From positions 1-39,428 of the forward strand of contig JALNYZ010000035.1 of NCBI GenBank assembly GCA_023229575.1: a DNA stretch of 39,428 nt, written 5' to 3'. Origin of the DNA: Prolixibacteraceae bacterium. Lineage in GTDB: Bacteria > Bacteroidota > Bacteroidia > Bacteroidales > Prolixibacteraceae. Below, piece after piece: positions 8,199 to 16,360 of this stretch (position 1 is the stretch's first letter; each line of letters begins with the position of its first letter). Both the position numbers and the translations under genes were made by a program. The notes under the pieces were generated by a model, which worked only from the letters and a program-made list of their open reading frames with translations, made no database searches and was not told the DNA's origin.

Positions 8199-9413
8199 AT
8201 GTTTAAGCGACTGGTCATTAAAGAGATTTTTTCATCCCGGCTAACCAGATACATCATTTGTTGTATGTGGGTGTTTGTATCAGCCTGTTTTAATTGTAGT
8301 GCACAACCTGCAAAGACCGTAGACAATCAAAAATCAAGAAGTTTTGTAATTTCAGAGGAGATCAATCATGCGATTGCCTCTTATAGCCTAATCGCCAAAT
8401 ATTCTGATAATCCTGTCTTAATTTCCGAATATGCTTATGCGCTTGCTTTGGGTGGGATTTATGATGCTGCCCTTGTACAATTAGACCGTATATGGCTCAT
8501 TGAACAGACATCAGTTGATGTAAATTTCTTTACTTCACAAGTTTTTTTATTGATGGATCAGTTTGATCTTGCCAGCGTGTTTTGGAAGGAAAACCAGCAA
8601 AATAAAATACCCGGATGGATAGCATCAAAATCAGCATTGTTGTTGCAAAAGTATAAACGCAAATCGTCAGTCCAGGAATCAATGACTCAAGAAGAAGTTA
8701 TTGCGAAATTCAAACTCGCGAATGATATGGCTTCAGGAGGTTCGTTGTTTCAGTCTCTGGAGCTATACCGGGAGATAATTGACCAATGTCCTGATGAGTT
8801 TCTTCCCTATGTTGGTTTCAGTCTTACATTACAAAAAATTGGGGCAAATGAAAAATCCCTCCGGATTCTGGAGAAGGGAATATCTGTGATTCCGGATGAT
8901 ACGGAACACAGGGAAATTAAGCAGATTCTTGAAAAGCGCAAAGCTTCAATCAAGCAAAACATTTATACCTCACCCGAAAAAATAGTCCTGCCATTGCATA
9001 AAATAAAAGAAAGCGAAATTTTAAATTCTCAGATGATGGCTTATGTAGGTGGTATGATTGCTCCATCCTATTCAAATTTTAACGGAAGGTTCGGATATTT
9101 TGTCTCCGGGAAAAGCAATGCCTCAATTGATTTGGGAGTGACGAAAACATCTGGTAGTTCTTATTCTAACATAGGACTTTCAATGTACAGCCGAAAAGAA
9201 AAATTTGTATTTGGTACTGGACTTCAGGCTATCTTAAGGGATGGATCGTCATCATTTTATGCGAAAATATCCATTGGCCTGAGTTTTATGAATAAGAAAA
9301 GGACGGCCAGTTTTGATGTTTTTCTGGATGGAAATGCAGGCCTGAGTAAAGGAGCACCAACATTAATAAGCATGTCTGTTGGTAGAAGTGTATATTTTGG
9401 CAAGAGACGATAG
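8199..9413 (+). CDS. Exported TPR-like protein with C-terminal beta-barrel-like region
   Basis: A 404-residue protein; I chose the ATG at 8199 over a TTG two codons upstream. A long N-terminal hydrophobic segment (about residues 18-36, ending CFNCSAQ) acts as a signal. Residues about 50-245 look like tetratricopeptide helices (YAYALALGGIYDAALVQLDRI; AIASYSLIAKYSDNPVL; LEKGISVIPDD). The last about 130 residues alternate strands with aromatic ends (GRFGYFVSGKSNASIDLGV, FYAKISIGLSFM) and end MSVGRSVYFGKRR, suggesting a small outer-membrane barrel or beta-sandwich. TPR plus barrel suggests a surface assembly or scaffold role, by analogy only. It is the fourth gene in line, 62 nt after the previous stop. 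Confidence 0.8.
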   Translation: MFKRLVIKEIFSSRLTRYIICCMWVFVSACFNCSAQPAKTVDNQKSRSFVISEEINHAIASYSLIAKYSDNPVLISEYAYALALGGIYDAALVQLDRIWLIEQTSVDVNFFTSQVFLLMDQFDLASVFWKENQQNKIPGWIASKSALLLQKYKRKSSVQESMTQEEVIAKFKLANDMASGGSLFQSLELYREIIDQCPDEFLPYVGFSLTLQKIGANEKSLRILEKGISVIPDDTEHREIKQILEKRKASIKQNIYTSPEKIVLPLHKIKESEILNSQMMAYVGGMIAPSYSNFNGRFGYFVSGKSNASIDLGVTKTSGSSYSNIGLSMYSRKEKFVFGTGLQAILRDGSSSFYAKISIGLSFMNKKRTASFDVFLDGNAGLSKGAPTLISMSVGRSVYFGKRR

Positions 9414-9420
9414 AAGGTGT

Positions 9421-9474
9421 TGAATTAGAAATGAACCATAGAAATGAACCATAGATATGAGCATATTCTCATAT
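9421..9474. repeat. Word repeat and short dyad between genes
   Basis: The 13-mer GAAATGAACCATA occurs twice in tandem (about 9428-9454), followed by the dyad ATATGAG/CTCATAT with a six-base spacer. It may help end transcription of the upstream genes, but there is no T-tract. Confidence 0.55.
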
Positions 9475-9480
9475 GAATCG

Positions 9481-9495
9481 AAGTTTGGCGAGGTA
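9481..9495 (+). other. Fragment of a tRNA-Met 5' end
   Basis: TTTGGCGAGGTA (9484-9495) is identical to the last three upstream bases plus the first nine bases of tRNA-Met at 3788. The match extends upstream as AAG-TTT against AAGATTT. No D arm follows: the sequence diverges at once. A matching degenerate tRNA 3' half is found 0.9 kb further on. Confidence 0.55.
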
Positions 9496-9537
9496 AATTC
9501 CTTGTGGCCTAAATAAAATTCTTAATGGATTAAACAA

Positions 9538-10368
9538 ATGAGACAGTTTTACATCCTGTTGTTTTCTTTGCTGGTAGGAACTCAGCTTATTCAAGCTCAG
9601 GATTCAAGAAAGTTGGAATCTATCAAGGGTAAAGTGCTAACTGAGTATGGTAATTATTTTAGTCAGGTAACTTTTACCGGGAATGGGAATTTGAGATTAA
9701 TTGCAATGGATAAATATTTTATTCTGACCAATGAGAATAAAAGGGGAATAATAAAGGATATTTTATCTGATTGGCAGGAAACCTTGATTTTGGTAACCAG
9801 AGGGTCTCAAAATGAGTTGTGGGGAAGGAGTATCATGACTGGTGAAGTTAGCCTTTTAAATACGTGGGACAGAAGTGGATCACAATCCTTAGTCCAAACA
9901 GTACCTGAAAGCAATGAACAACAAAAATTTACAAAGCATCCATGGTTTTTTTACATTGGAGAACAGGGGATGTTTGACTCGGATCACAATATTAATTTCT
10001 CCTTAAATACACGTCTGGGATTTTTTCTGTTAGCGAACAAATGGGACCTTGCAGCGACCTATTCAATCAATTTTTCGGGTAATGATATGTCCAAATCGAA
10101 TTCAAGTCAGTCAAATTATGGAGTGATGAGTAAGGTGTACTTTCCAATAAAAGAGTACAATATTAGCCCAAATATTGGTGGGGAAATTTCACTGGTATCG
10201 AATACAGATGCACAGAAGGTGAAATCTCAGACCTTTAACAAATCAATATTGATAGGTCTTAGCTGGTATATTGGTTTTGGGAGTTTGGACATTGGATTTA
10301 GGACCGGCAAGGAATTCACAACGATGATTGGTTTCACGATCATTCCCAAATTCAATAAAAAGAAGTAA
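9538..10368 (+). CDS. Exported protein with C-terminal outer-membrane beta-barrel-like region
   Basis: Not recognised. Signal peptide MRQFYILLFSLLVGTQLIQA, cleavage before QDS. The front part (about 22-130) is beta-rich with a possible half-propeller feel (DKYFILTNENKRG, QETLILVTRGSQNELWGRS). From about residue 135 (HPWFFYIGEQGMFD) to the end it alternates amphipathic strands (INFSLNTRLGFFLL, WDLAATYSINFSG, KSILIGLSWYIGFG) and finishes GFTIIPKFNKKK, like small outer-membrane proteins. It is separated from the four-gene run by 124 nt that contain the tRNA 5' fragment, so it may be a separate insertion. A terminator lies 85 nt after the stop. Confidence 0.8.
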   Translation: MRQFYILLFSLLVGTQLIQAQDSRKLESIKGKVLTEYGNYFSQVTFTGNGNLRLIAMDKYFILTNENKRGIIKDILSDWQETLILVTRGSQNELWGRSIMTGEVSLLNTWDRSGSQSLVQTVPESNEQQKFTKHPWFFYIGEQGMFDSDHNINFSLNTRLGFFLLANKWDLAATYSINFSGNDMSKSNSSQSNYGVMSKVYFPIKEYNISPNIGGEISLVSNTDAQKVKSQTFNKSILIGLSWYIGFGSLDIGFRTGKEFTTMIGFTIIPKFNKKK

Positions 10369-10401
10369 AATCAACCTGGCTTATGGAATGGCGGTTCTTT
10401 G

Positions 10402-10441
10402 ACCATCATGAGATCGCTGGATCATGCCCCTTCCTCGCTAC
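10402..10441 (+). pseudogene. Degenerate tRNA-Met 3' half
   Basis: Aligned without gaps to 3823-3862 (anticodon-arm 3' side, variable loop, T arm and acceptor 3' strand), 31 of 40 bases agree, including ATCATGAG, GGATCAT and CTCGCTAC. The T stem is broken (GCTGG against CCCTT) and the D and anticodon 5' parts are absent, so it cannot be a working tRNA. The acceptor strand CCTCGCT would pair perfectly with GGCGAGG at 9487. It is followed by its own terminator, like the intact gene. Confidence 0.7.
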
Positions 10442-10452
10442 AGTGAAAGGCA

Positions 10453-10487
10453 AGGAGTTAGGAAGTAAAATTTCTTAACTCCTTTTT
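10453..10487 (+). terminator. Terminator after the exported-protein cluster and tRNA remnant
   Basis: Stem AGGAGTTAGGAA (10453-10464) and TTCTTAACTCCT (10472-10483), 12 pairs with one G-T, a seven-base loop, then TTTTT. Confidence 0.8.
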
Positions 10488-11079
10488 CCTGCCGGAATCT
10501 TGACTGACTTTAGAGCAAAGACATGATTTTCACTAATATTTTGTGATCAGGATTAGGGATTATTCCGGAAGAGTGGTAGTTTTTTCACTACTCTCAAACC
10601 GCTATTCAAGCAACATCGATAAATCACTTCGGAAAATGATTCGACCGTTTTGAAAAACGTGTCCAAGTTATTGGGGGGAATAGACATGCATAAGGCTGAT
10701 ACTGCGCACAATAAAATCGGATATTTTCTTCTTTATTTAAATTAAATTGTTATATTTGAATATAAATTTCCTATTTATTTGAAAAAATGGCTCTCTTGTT
10801 TCTTCCATTTTTCCCATGTGGCCAGAGTTCAATATTATTGTTGGTATACACTTTTGTTATTTTCCCGGATCATCAATCGTCTCGTTTAATCTTATTGAAA
10901 TAGCATGATTTACTCAATGCCTTTTTAAATACTGACTTAATTCAAGCTACCGATTTATTTTTAGTTTGAAGTGACCAAAATGGCTAAGAACATTTAAATG
11001 AACAAATTTTGTTGCCAGTTCTGAAAAGTTGTAAGCCATATATGATTTAAATTTTATAGACAGACTTAGACTAAAAGAC
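10488..11079. other. Non-coding gap of about 590 bp
   Basis: No supported gene. A weak dyad flanks a T run at about 10570-10593. A lone -7-like TATATTTG at about 10751-10758 has no good upstream partner and lies over 300 nt from the next start. The region is AT-rich and has no readable RNA. Confidence 0.5.
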
Positions 11080-11970
11080 ATGAAAAAAATTGCTATTCCA
11101 TTTTTCACTTTACTTGGACTGCTTGTTTTATTCAGTTGTAAAAAAGAGACCACGGGACCAGATGAAATTTTGATCAAAGATGTTGGCTTAAAAGTTAGTT
11201 TTCAAGGAAACAAATCAGGGGACATATTCAAGGCCGGCATTGCACTAACAAAAGAAACACCAACAAGTTACAATATTGGTCTCAAAAGTGCCACTTTAGT
11301 TGGGAAAAACGGTACAGCCAATGTAGAACTGTTCAACAAATCTAATTTGAGCTCTTCATTGGTTTTTGATTTTACAAACAACACTACCGCTTATTCCCTA
11401 CTTAATGGTAAAACTATCCCCAATGGTAGTTATTCGGCCATTGAATTTGAAGTTTATTACCTGCAGATGAATATTGCCATTGCTACTACTACACGTGGAA
11501 TAGAGCGAAGAAACTTCAGAATTTATTTGTCGGATGATGCCGAAACTGAGGGAGGCCTTCACCAACCTTGCGATATGACGCAAATTAATAATTCTCAGGA
11601 AGTAGGTTGGTTGATGGGGAAAACCGCGATGCCAAATATGGATCCAGCTTCACCAAGGAGTGCAGCTTATTCATCCGATGGTAATGGCGTAAACTGGTAC
11701 GTTTTTGGCGGAAAATCAGCCAAAGATTATGGCCCTTTCGGGAATCTCGAATTCGTCAAAAATGCACCTCACCCTATCTTCAAAACAAAAACCAATTTCA
11801 CATTGGTGGAGGGCAGCGGCTCTAAAATAGTCATTGATTTTAATGTGAATAATAGCTGGCAATTTGAGGACAAAAACGGCGATGGAATATTCGGACCCCA
11901 GGATAGTGATTCGGTTAGCCCTACTGCCTGGCATATGGTACTGCCAGTGATTTCGGTAACTCAAAATTAG
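11080..11970 (+). CDS. Lipoprotein of unknown function
   Basis: A lipobox ends LLVLFSCKK with Cys20 as the lipidated residue, so it should be anchored in the outer or inner membrane facing the periplasm or surface. The mature part (about 275 residues) is beta-rich. Near the C-terminus it carries DKNGDGIFGPQDSD (about residues 267-280), which resembles a calcium-binding DxNxDG loop. The central part has GVNWYVFGGKSAKDYGPFG. I do not recognise the family. No convincing promoter is visible, and the gene ends 310 nt before the next lipoprotein gene on the same strand. Confidence 0.85.
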   Translation: MKKIAIPFFTLLGLLVLFSCKKETTGPDEILIKDVGLKVSFQGNKSGDIFKAGIALTKETPTSYNIGLKSATLVGKNGTANVELFNKSNLSSSLVFDFTNNTTAYSLLNGKTIPNGSYSAIEFEVYYLQMNIAIATTTRGIERRNFRIYLSDDAETEGGLHQPCDMTQINNSQEVGWLMGKTAMPNMDPASPRSAAYSSDGNGVNWYVFGGKSAKDYGPFGNLEFVKNAPHPIFKTKTNFTLVEGSGSKIVIDFNVNNSWQFEDKNGDGIFGPQDSDSVSPTAWHMVLPVISVTQN

Positions 11971-12223
11971 AAGAAGCTGATATATTGTATTAGAAAATGA
12001 ACTAAACCTATTTAGGAAAAGTGCCAAAATAATAGGGTGCTTTGCCAAAACCGTGGGTGATGATGAAAAGCCTTACGATTCTAAAGTGTGCAGTTTCGAA
12101 TTAGAATTTTCGGCAAAATATTGATAAGTTTATTTTTAATATTTAGCAATAAACAATTGAAGTATCCTGGTCACGGCGGTGGGGGCATTTTAGTCCATCA
12201 TGCACATATAGTTAACAAAGTCC
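11971..12223. other. Intergenic region before the FISUMP lipoprotein gene
   Basis: No gene seen. It contains AT-rich sequence and a short GC-rich patch (about 12167-12187) without clear structure. The promoter of the next gene begins at 12224. Confidence 0.5.
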
Positions 12224-12254
12224 TTTGATCTCAAAGCTGATTGTTTTAACTTTG
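12224..12254 (+). promoter_or_regulatory. Bacteroidota-type promoter
   Basis: TTTG (12224-12227), a 19-nt spacer, TAACTTTG (12247-12254). Transcription would start near 12260, about 20 nt before the ATG at 12281. Confidence 0.75.
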
Positions 12255-12280
12255 AAATGTCGGACTAAAAATATCTAGTT

Positions 12281-12985
12281 ATGAAAATTGAAAACAGATT
12301 GAAATTGAGGGTTTTGCCTGTTCTGTGTTTGTTGCTAATTGTTCTTACCGGATGTCCAACTCCGGTGGAGGATAATACAAACCAACCCAATACGGTCACA
12401 GATCCGGATGGAAACGCTTACGAAACGGTCACCATTGGCACACAGGTTTGGATGGCTGAGAATCTTAAAACGACTAAATTTAACGATGGCTCCCCGATCC
12501 CGCATGTGGTCATAGCTTCCTCCTGGGGCGCATTGACTACCCCCGGGTATTGTTGGTACAACAACGAAACCATAAACCAAGAGATCTATGGCGCCTTGTA
12601 CAACTGGTACACGATAGCCACCACCAAACTATGTCCGACAGGCTGGCATGTTCCTTCAGACTCGGAATGGGGTACCATGACAACTTATCTGGGAGGGGAA
12701 CTTGCCGCGAATTTAAAGATCAGGGAATCGGGAACATTGCACTGGCCAAGTCCGAATACAGCGACCAATTCAACCGGCTTTTCTGCTGTTCCCGGTGGTT
12801 GTCGCGATGCCAATGGTGTTTTCGCTGATGCGAAATATTATAACTATTTTTGGGCCAACACAGAATTCCTCAATATCCCGGGTTTTGCCATGAACCGGCA
12901 AATTCCCTGTGAAAATAATTGTGCGCAACGCGCAACCGCATACAGTCAAAAGAGTGGGTTTAGTGTAAGATGTATAAAAGATTAA
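12281..12985 (+). CDS. FISUMP-domain lipoprotein
   Basis: Lipobox LLIVLTGCPTP with Cys25. After a short Asn/Thr/Pro linker comes the full 'Fibrobacter succinogenes major paralogous' (FISUMP) domain: DPDGNAYETVTIGTQVWMAE, then NLKTTKFNDGSPIPHV, GALYNWYTI, LCPTGWHVPSDSEWGTM, and the closing SGFSVRCIKD. FISUMP proteins are widespread exported proteins of Bacteroidota and Fibrobacteres with a C-type-lectin-like pattern; their function is not established. The 234-residue length is normal. It converges with the pseudouridine synthase gene, stop to stop 11 nt apart. Confidence 0.93.
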   Translation: MKIENRLKLRVLPVLCLLLIVLTGCPTPVEDNTNQPNTVTDPDGNAYETVTIGTQVWMAENLKTTKFNDGSPIPHVVIASSWGALTTPGYCWYNNETINQEIYGALYNWYTIATTKLCPTGWHVPSDSEWGTMTTYLGGELAANLKIRESGTLHWPSPNTATNSTGFSAVPGGCRDANGVFADAKYYNYFWANTEFLNIPGFAMNRQIPCENNCAQRATAYSQKSGFSVRCIKD

Positions 12986-12996
12986 CCTGAGTCTGA

Positions 12997-13698
12997 TTAT
13001 TTAACACTTGCACTTTTTTCAAAAAACTGCCATACCGGATCATTGGGTACCGGAGCGGTGATAATCACCTGTTCAAGGGTAACCGGATGGACAAAGCGAA
13101 TGGTTCGGGCATGAAGGTGTATGCCGCCATCCTTGTTGGATCTTGGAAATCCATATTTCAGATCGCCTTTGATATGAATCCCTATGGTAGCCAGTTGAGC
13201 CCTGATCTGGTGATGCCTGCCGGTATGGAGTTCAATTTCCAGCAAATGGAAACGATCGGAAGAGGCGATGTACCGGTAGGTGAGAGAGGCTTTTTTGGAC
13301 TCTTTTTGCTCTTGTCGGTAAGCGAAAGACTTGTTCTGTTTTTCATTGCGGACCAGCCAGTGCTCCAGCGTGGCTTCTACCGGGTCGGGTTTGACGTCGA
13401 CCACTGCCCAGTAGGTTTTTCTGATTTCCCCTTCGTTTTTGAAGAGTTCGTTCATCCTGGAAAGCGACTTGGAGGTTCTGGCAAAAAGTAGCACCCCGCT
13501 CGTTGGCCGGTCCAGGCGGTGCGTTACTCCCAAAAAGACATTTCCAGGTTTGTGGTATTTTTCTTTCAGGTAGGTTTTTACCTCTTCACTGATCGGACTG
13601 TTGCCAGTCTTGTCCCCCTGAACGATGTCGCCACAGCGCTTGTTGATGGCGATGAGGTGATTGTCCTCAAAGAGAATCAGTAGTTTTTTTTCTTGCAT
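12997..13698 (-). CDS. RluA-family RNA pseudouridine synthase
   Basis: Converts specific uridines in rRNA or tRNA to pseudouridine. The catalytic motif HRLDRPTSG has Asp63 as the nucleophile; EDNHLIAINKRCGDIVQG is the usual family start and TGRHHQIRAQLA (about 168-179) the C-terminal signature. There is no N-terminal S4 domain: 233 residues is the short form. The target site cannot be assigned. Upstream lies a 228-nt word-repeat gap that separates it from panB on the same strand. Confidence 0.95.
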   Translation of the reverse strand: MQEKKLLILFEDNHLIAINKRCGDIVQGDKTGNSPISEEVKTYLKEKYHKPGNVFLGVTHRLDRPTSGVLLFARTSKSLSRMNELFKNEGEIRKTYWAVVDVKPDPVEATLEHWLVRNEKQNKSFAYRQEQKESKKASLTYRYIASSDRFHLLEIELHTGRHHQIRAQLATIGIHIKGDLKYGFPRSNKDGGIHLHARTIRFVHPVTLEQVIITAPVPNDPVWQFFEKSASVK

Positions 13699-13710
13699 GC
13701 CGTTGACAAT

Positions 13711-13925
13711 GATGTGTTGATGTGCTGATTAGTTGATGAGTCGATGTTATGATGTGCTGATGTTATGATGTGCTGATTAGTTAATGTGCTGATTAGCTGA
13801 TTAGTTAATTGGTTGATGGATAAATAAATAATACAAGGGCACATTTTCCCATTTCCTCATGTCTCATATCTCAAGTCTCGTATCTCAAATCCTCACATCC
13901 TCACATCAGCACATCAACTAATCAT
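13711..13925. repeat. Word-repeat element with inverted arms (GATGTGCTGATTAGTT)
   Basis: The left part (13711-13812) repeats variants of GATGTGCTGATTAGTT. The right part (13858-13925) holds TCATATCTCA-type words and ends CACATCAGCACATCAACTAA, the reverse complement of the left words. The whole gap between panB and the pseudouridine synthase gene is made of it. Confidence 0.8.
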
Positions 13926-13926
13926 C

Positions 13927-14745
13927 TCATTCGTACTGCTCCTTCTCATTCGGAAAATCCTTCGATTTCACATCTTTGATATAGTGGCCGACGGCCCCTT
14001 TGATCTCTGCTGCTAAATTGTGGTAACGGCGCAAAAACCTGGGTGAGAACTCCTGGGTAATGCCCAGCATGTCGTGGATCACAAGGACTTGCCCATCTAC
14101 GCCACCGCCTGCGCCAATACCTATGATCGGGATTTTCAACTCTTTCGCGACCTGAGCCCCAAGCGATGCCGGAATCTTCTCCAAAACGATGGCAAAACAT
14201 CCTGCCTCTTCGAGCAATTTTGCATCTTTCAGCAGCTTATTGGCTTCATCTTCTTCCTTGGCCCTTACCACATAGGTGCCGTACCGGTTGATCGACTGCG
14301 GCATCAAGCCAAGATGCCCCATCACGGGAATACCTGCTGAAAGGATGCGTTGCACCGACTCGATCACTTCGCTGCCCCCTTCCAGTTTAACGGCATCGGC
14401 ATGGGTGATTTTCATGATTTTGATGGCAGAATTCAATGCTTCGAGCGAGTTTCCCTGATAAGTGCCGAAGGGCATATCGACTACCACCAGGCAACGGGTA
14501 ACTGCTTTGACAACAGATTTTCCGTGGTAGATCATCTGATCAAGCGTGATCGGGAGGGTAGTTTCGTGTCCTGCCATGACATTGGCTGCAGAATCCCCGA
14601 CCAGGATCACGTCAATGCCAGCCTGGTCAACCAGTTTTGCCATGCTGTAGTCGTAGGAGGTAAGCATGGATATTTTTTCCCCATGCAGTTTCATTTCCGA
14701 AAGTACATGGGTAGTAACCCTTTTAATCTCTTTGTGAACTGACAT
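13927..14745 (-). CDS. panB: 3-methyl-2-oxobutanoate hydroxymethyltransferase
   Basis: First committed step of pantothenate (hence coenzyme A) synthesis: transfers a hydroxymethyl group from methylenetetrahydrofolate to ketoisovalerate. The metal ligands are visible as Asp51 (VGDS), Asp90 (VVDMPFG) and Glu122 (KLEGG), and the catalytic Glu189 in VLEKIP; the glycine-rich IGIGAGGGVDGQVLV is also present. The length of 272 is normal and it appears fully active. A TAACTTTG box on the minus strand (14772-14779) is a plausible -7 element 27 nt upstream of the ATG. No panC or panD is nearby. Confidence 0.97.
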   Translation of the reverse strand: MSVHKEIKRVTTHVLSEMKLHGEKISMLTSYDYSMAKLVDQAGIDVILVGDSAANVMAGHETTLPITLDQMIYHGKSVVKAVTRCLVVVDMPFGTYQGNSLEALNSAIKIMKITHADAVKLEGGSEVIESVQRILSAGIPVMGHLGLMPQSINRYGTYVVRAKEEDEANKLLKDAKLLEEAGCFAIVLEKIPASLGAQVAKELKIPIIGIGAGGGVDGQVLVIHDMLGITQEFSPRFLRRYHNLAAEIKGAVGHYIKDVKSKDFPNEKEQYE

Positions 14746-14777
14746 AGGTTCCGAATTTGTGGTTTAAAAGGCAAAGT

Positions 14778-14825
14778 TACCAAATGTAAATGTGAAAATG
14801 TCGAAATGTGGAAATGTGGAAATGA
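14778..14825. repeat. AAATGTGG word repeat upstream of panB
   Basis: Six or so degenerate copies of AAATGTGG/AAATGTAA run right up to the panB -7 box. The words resemble the 9-bp unit at the window ends. Confidence 0.6.
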
Positions 14826-14860
14826 AAAAAGTGCTGACAGTCTAAATATCAGCACTTTTT
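14826..14860 (-). terminator. Terminator of the DUF5009 gene (possibly bidirectional)
   Basis: Perfect 12-bp stem AAAAAGTGCTGA (14826-14837) and TCAGCACTTTTT (14849-14860) with an 11-base loop. It has A and T runs on both sides and lies 42 nt after the DUF5009 stop. Confidence 0.85.
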
Positions 14861-14863
14861 GTT

Positions 14864-14898
14864 ATAACTCATAACTCATAACTCATAACTCATAACTT
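14864..14898. repeat. ATAACTC tandem repeat
   Basis: Five tandem 7-bp units (the last is ATAACTT) between the DUF5009 stop and its terminator. Confidence 0.85.
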
Positions 14899-14902
14899 CC
14901 AC

Positions 14903-16039
14903 TTATACTTTAAGGAAGATTTTATTCTTAAAAAGGAAATGAAGGAACATCCATTCGAGGGCGATTGCGCCAAGGATAACGATCCAGTTACCCAGTGCAG
15001 GCTCAAGGAATCCAAGGAAGAATGAGGATGCATCGCGAAAATCAAAAATTCTGGTTGCAAGGTAGATGGTGATAGAGTTCATTCCAATTACCTTGAAAAA
15101 GAGTATTTTGTATTTGCCGAGACCCCACGCCCAGGTGTTAACCCAATCTTTGACATCGATGGAATAATAGAACAAGGCCAGAAGCATAAAGCTGATGCCT
15201 GCAGTGAGCATATCGAAAGGAACTGTCCAGGCTGCCTTGATAATGGGATAGAAGGTTGATAGAGTCAGGGCAACTACAACCAGACATGCCCCGATAACGG
15301 CGAGAATTGAAGCTTTTCTTCCTGATGCCCGTGAGCCGTCGCGCAATATTCCGCCGGCTAATGCACCCATCAAAGTCACAGAAATAGCTGAGATGCTGCA
15401 AAGCAATCCTTCCGGATCAAAAGTTGTTCCGTGCAGCCTGCCGGGGATAAGCAAACGATCTAGCCAGGCATTGATGCCATTGACCGGATCCAGCAGTCCT
15501 GCGCCCTGACCGGGAACAGGAACAGCCAGTTGAAGTGTTGCGATGGAAATAAGCAGTCCGGCCAACCAGATTATTCTCGACTTCATGTTTTTCGTATAGA
15601 TCACGATGGTGGCAGCGAAGAAATAGGCGAATCCGATCTGTCCCAGTACACTGGGAATGCGCATGTTGGCGAAGCCTCCCTGCAGGGCACCGTTGTACAT
15701 AATTCCCAACAAAATCAATATGATCCCGCGCTTTGCCGCCTTCCTTAACAAGAGCGTTTTGTTGGCGCCTTTCTCAATTTTGGAGGTGATGGCGTAGGGA
15801 ATAGCAACTCCGGAGATAAACATGAACAATGGGAAGATCAGGTCTTCAAAGTGAAATCCATCCCACCTGACATGTTCCATCTGTTCGGCAACAACATTCA
15901 GCCAACCCCAGTCGAGAGCCTTTGAAAGGGCAACAATCAGGCTGCCTCCCCCAATTATCCAGAACATATCAAAACCACGAAGAACATCGAGTGATGCAAG
16001 GCGGTCTGCCTGCTTTTCCGTTTGAATCTTTTTTTGCAT
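14903..16039 (-). CDS. DUF5009 / heparan-alpha-glucosaminide acetyltransferase-like membrane protein
   Basis: A 378-residue polytopic membrane protein with about ten hydrophobic segments. The opening RLASLDVLRGFDMFWIIGGG (about 12-31) and FEDLIFPLFMFISGVAIPYA (about 63-82) are the signature of the HGSNAT/NagX-like group (DUF5009). Members are thought to transfer acyl groups from acetyl-CoA across the membrane to amino sugars; in bacteria they are often linked to glycan use. The activity is inferred from the family. It is a single gene with its own promoter and terminator, so the context gives no substrate. Confidence 0.9.
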   Translation of the reverse strand: MQKKIQTEKQADRLASLDVLRGFDMFWIIGGGSLIVALSKALDWGWLNVVAEQMEHVRWDGFHFEDLIFPLFMFISGVAIPYAITSKIEKGANKTLLLRKAAKRGIILILLGIMYNGALQGGFANMRIPSVLGQIGFAYFFAATIVIYTKNMKSRIIWLAGLLISIATLQLAVPVPGQGAGLLDPVNGINAWLDRLLIPGRLHGTTFDPEGLLCSISAISVTLMGALAGGILRDGSRASGRKASILAVIGACLVVVALTLSTFYPIIKAAWTVPFDMLTAGISFMLLALFYYSIDVKDWVNTWAWGLGKYKILFFKVIGMNSITIYLATRIFDFRDASSFFLGFLEPALGNWIVILGAIALEWMFLHFLFKNKIFLKV

Positions 16040-16078
16040 TTGGTTTAAATGTTAATGATAGTATGTAGTATTTCCATT

Positions 16079-16111
16079 CAAAGATATTATTTATTGATAA
16101 AGTTGGGTCAA
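16079..16111 (-). promoter_or_regulatory. Promoter of the DUF5009 gene
   Basis: On the minus strand: TTG (16111-16109), a 22-nt spacer, then TATCTTTG (16086-16079), 39 nt upstream of the ATG. Confidence 0.6.
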
Positions 16112-16142
16112 CAGGGATATTTTTTGTTCAGGTTTTTTGATA

Positions 16143-16207
16143 TTCACCACAATAGCCACATAGAACACAATAGAACCTAATGTGACCTATGTTTCTATTG
16201 AGGTGAA
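16143..16207. repeat. Imperfect inverted word repeat (CACAATAG/CATAGA)
   Basis: The left arm starts TTCACCACAATAGCCACATA; the reverse complement of the right arm starts TTCACCTCAATAGAAACATA. About 22 of 27 bases agree. Inside the arms the words CACAATAG and ACATAGA recur. Confidence 0.75.
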
Positions 16208-16280
16208 CGCTTTAATTAATTGAAATGAGATACGAGAAACGGTGCCAAATATGCCAGCTTTCCAAAGTTTTTCTGTCGTT

Positions 16281-16299
16281 TTGTCACAAAATATGACAA
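16281..16299. promoter_or_regulatory. Dyad upstream of dnaK (possible activator site)
   Basis: TTGTCA, seven bases, TGACAA: a perfect 6-bp dyad centred about 98 bp before the predicted transcription start, a usual distance for an enhancer-binding protein site of a sigma54 promoter. Confidence 0.5.
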
Positions 16300-16360
16300 C
16301 ACATTCTTAGAACCGGAAGATTCAGTTCGCAAAAGCGACTAAAAACGGGTTTTGGAAGGA

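Noticed and set aside
10947..11177. 76-residue reverse ORF
   Set aside because: It overlaps the start and signal peptide of the well-supported lipoprotein gene on the other strand.
14074..14742. Plus-strand ORFs inside panB
   Set aside because: They are antisense shadows of a fully conserved enzyme gene.
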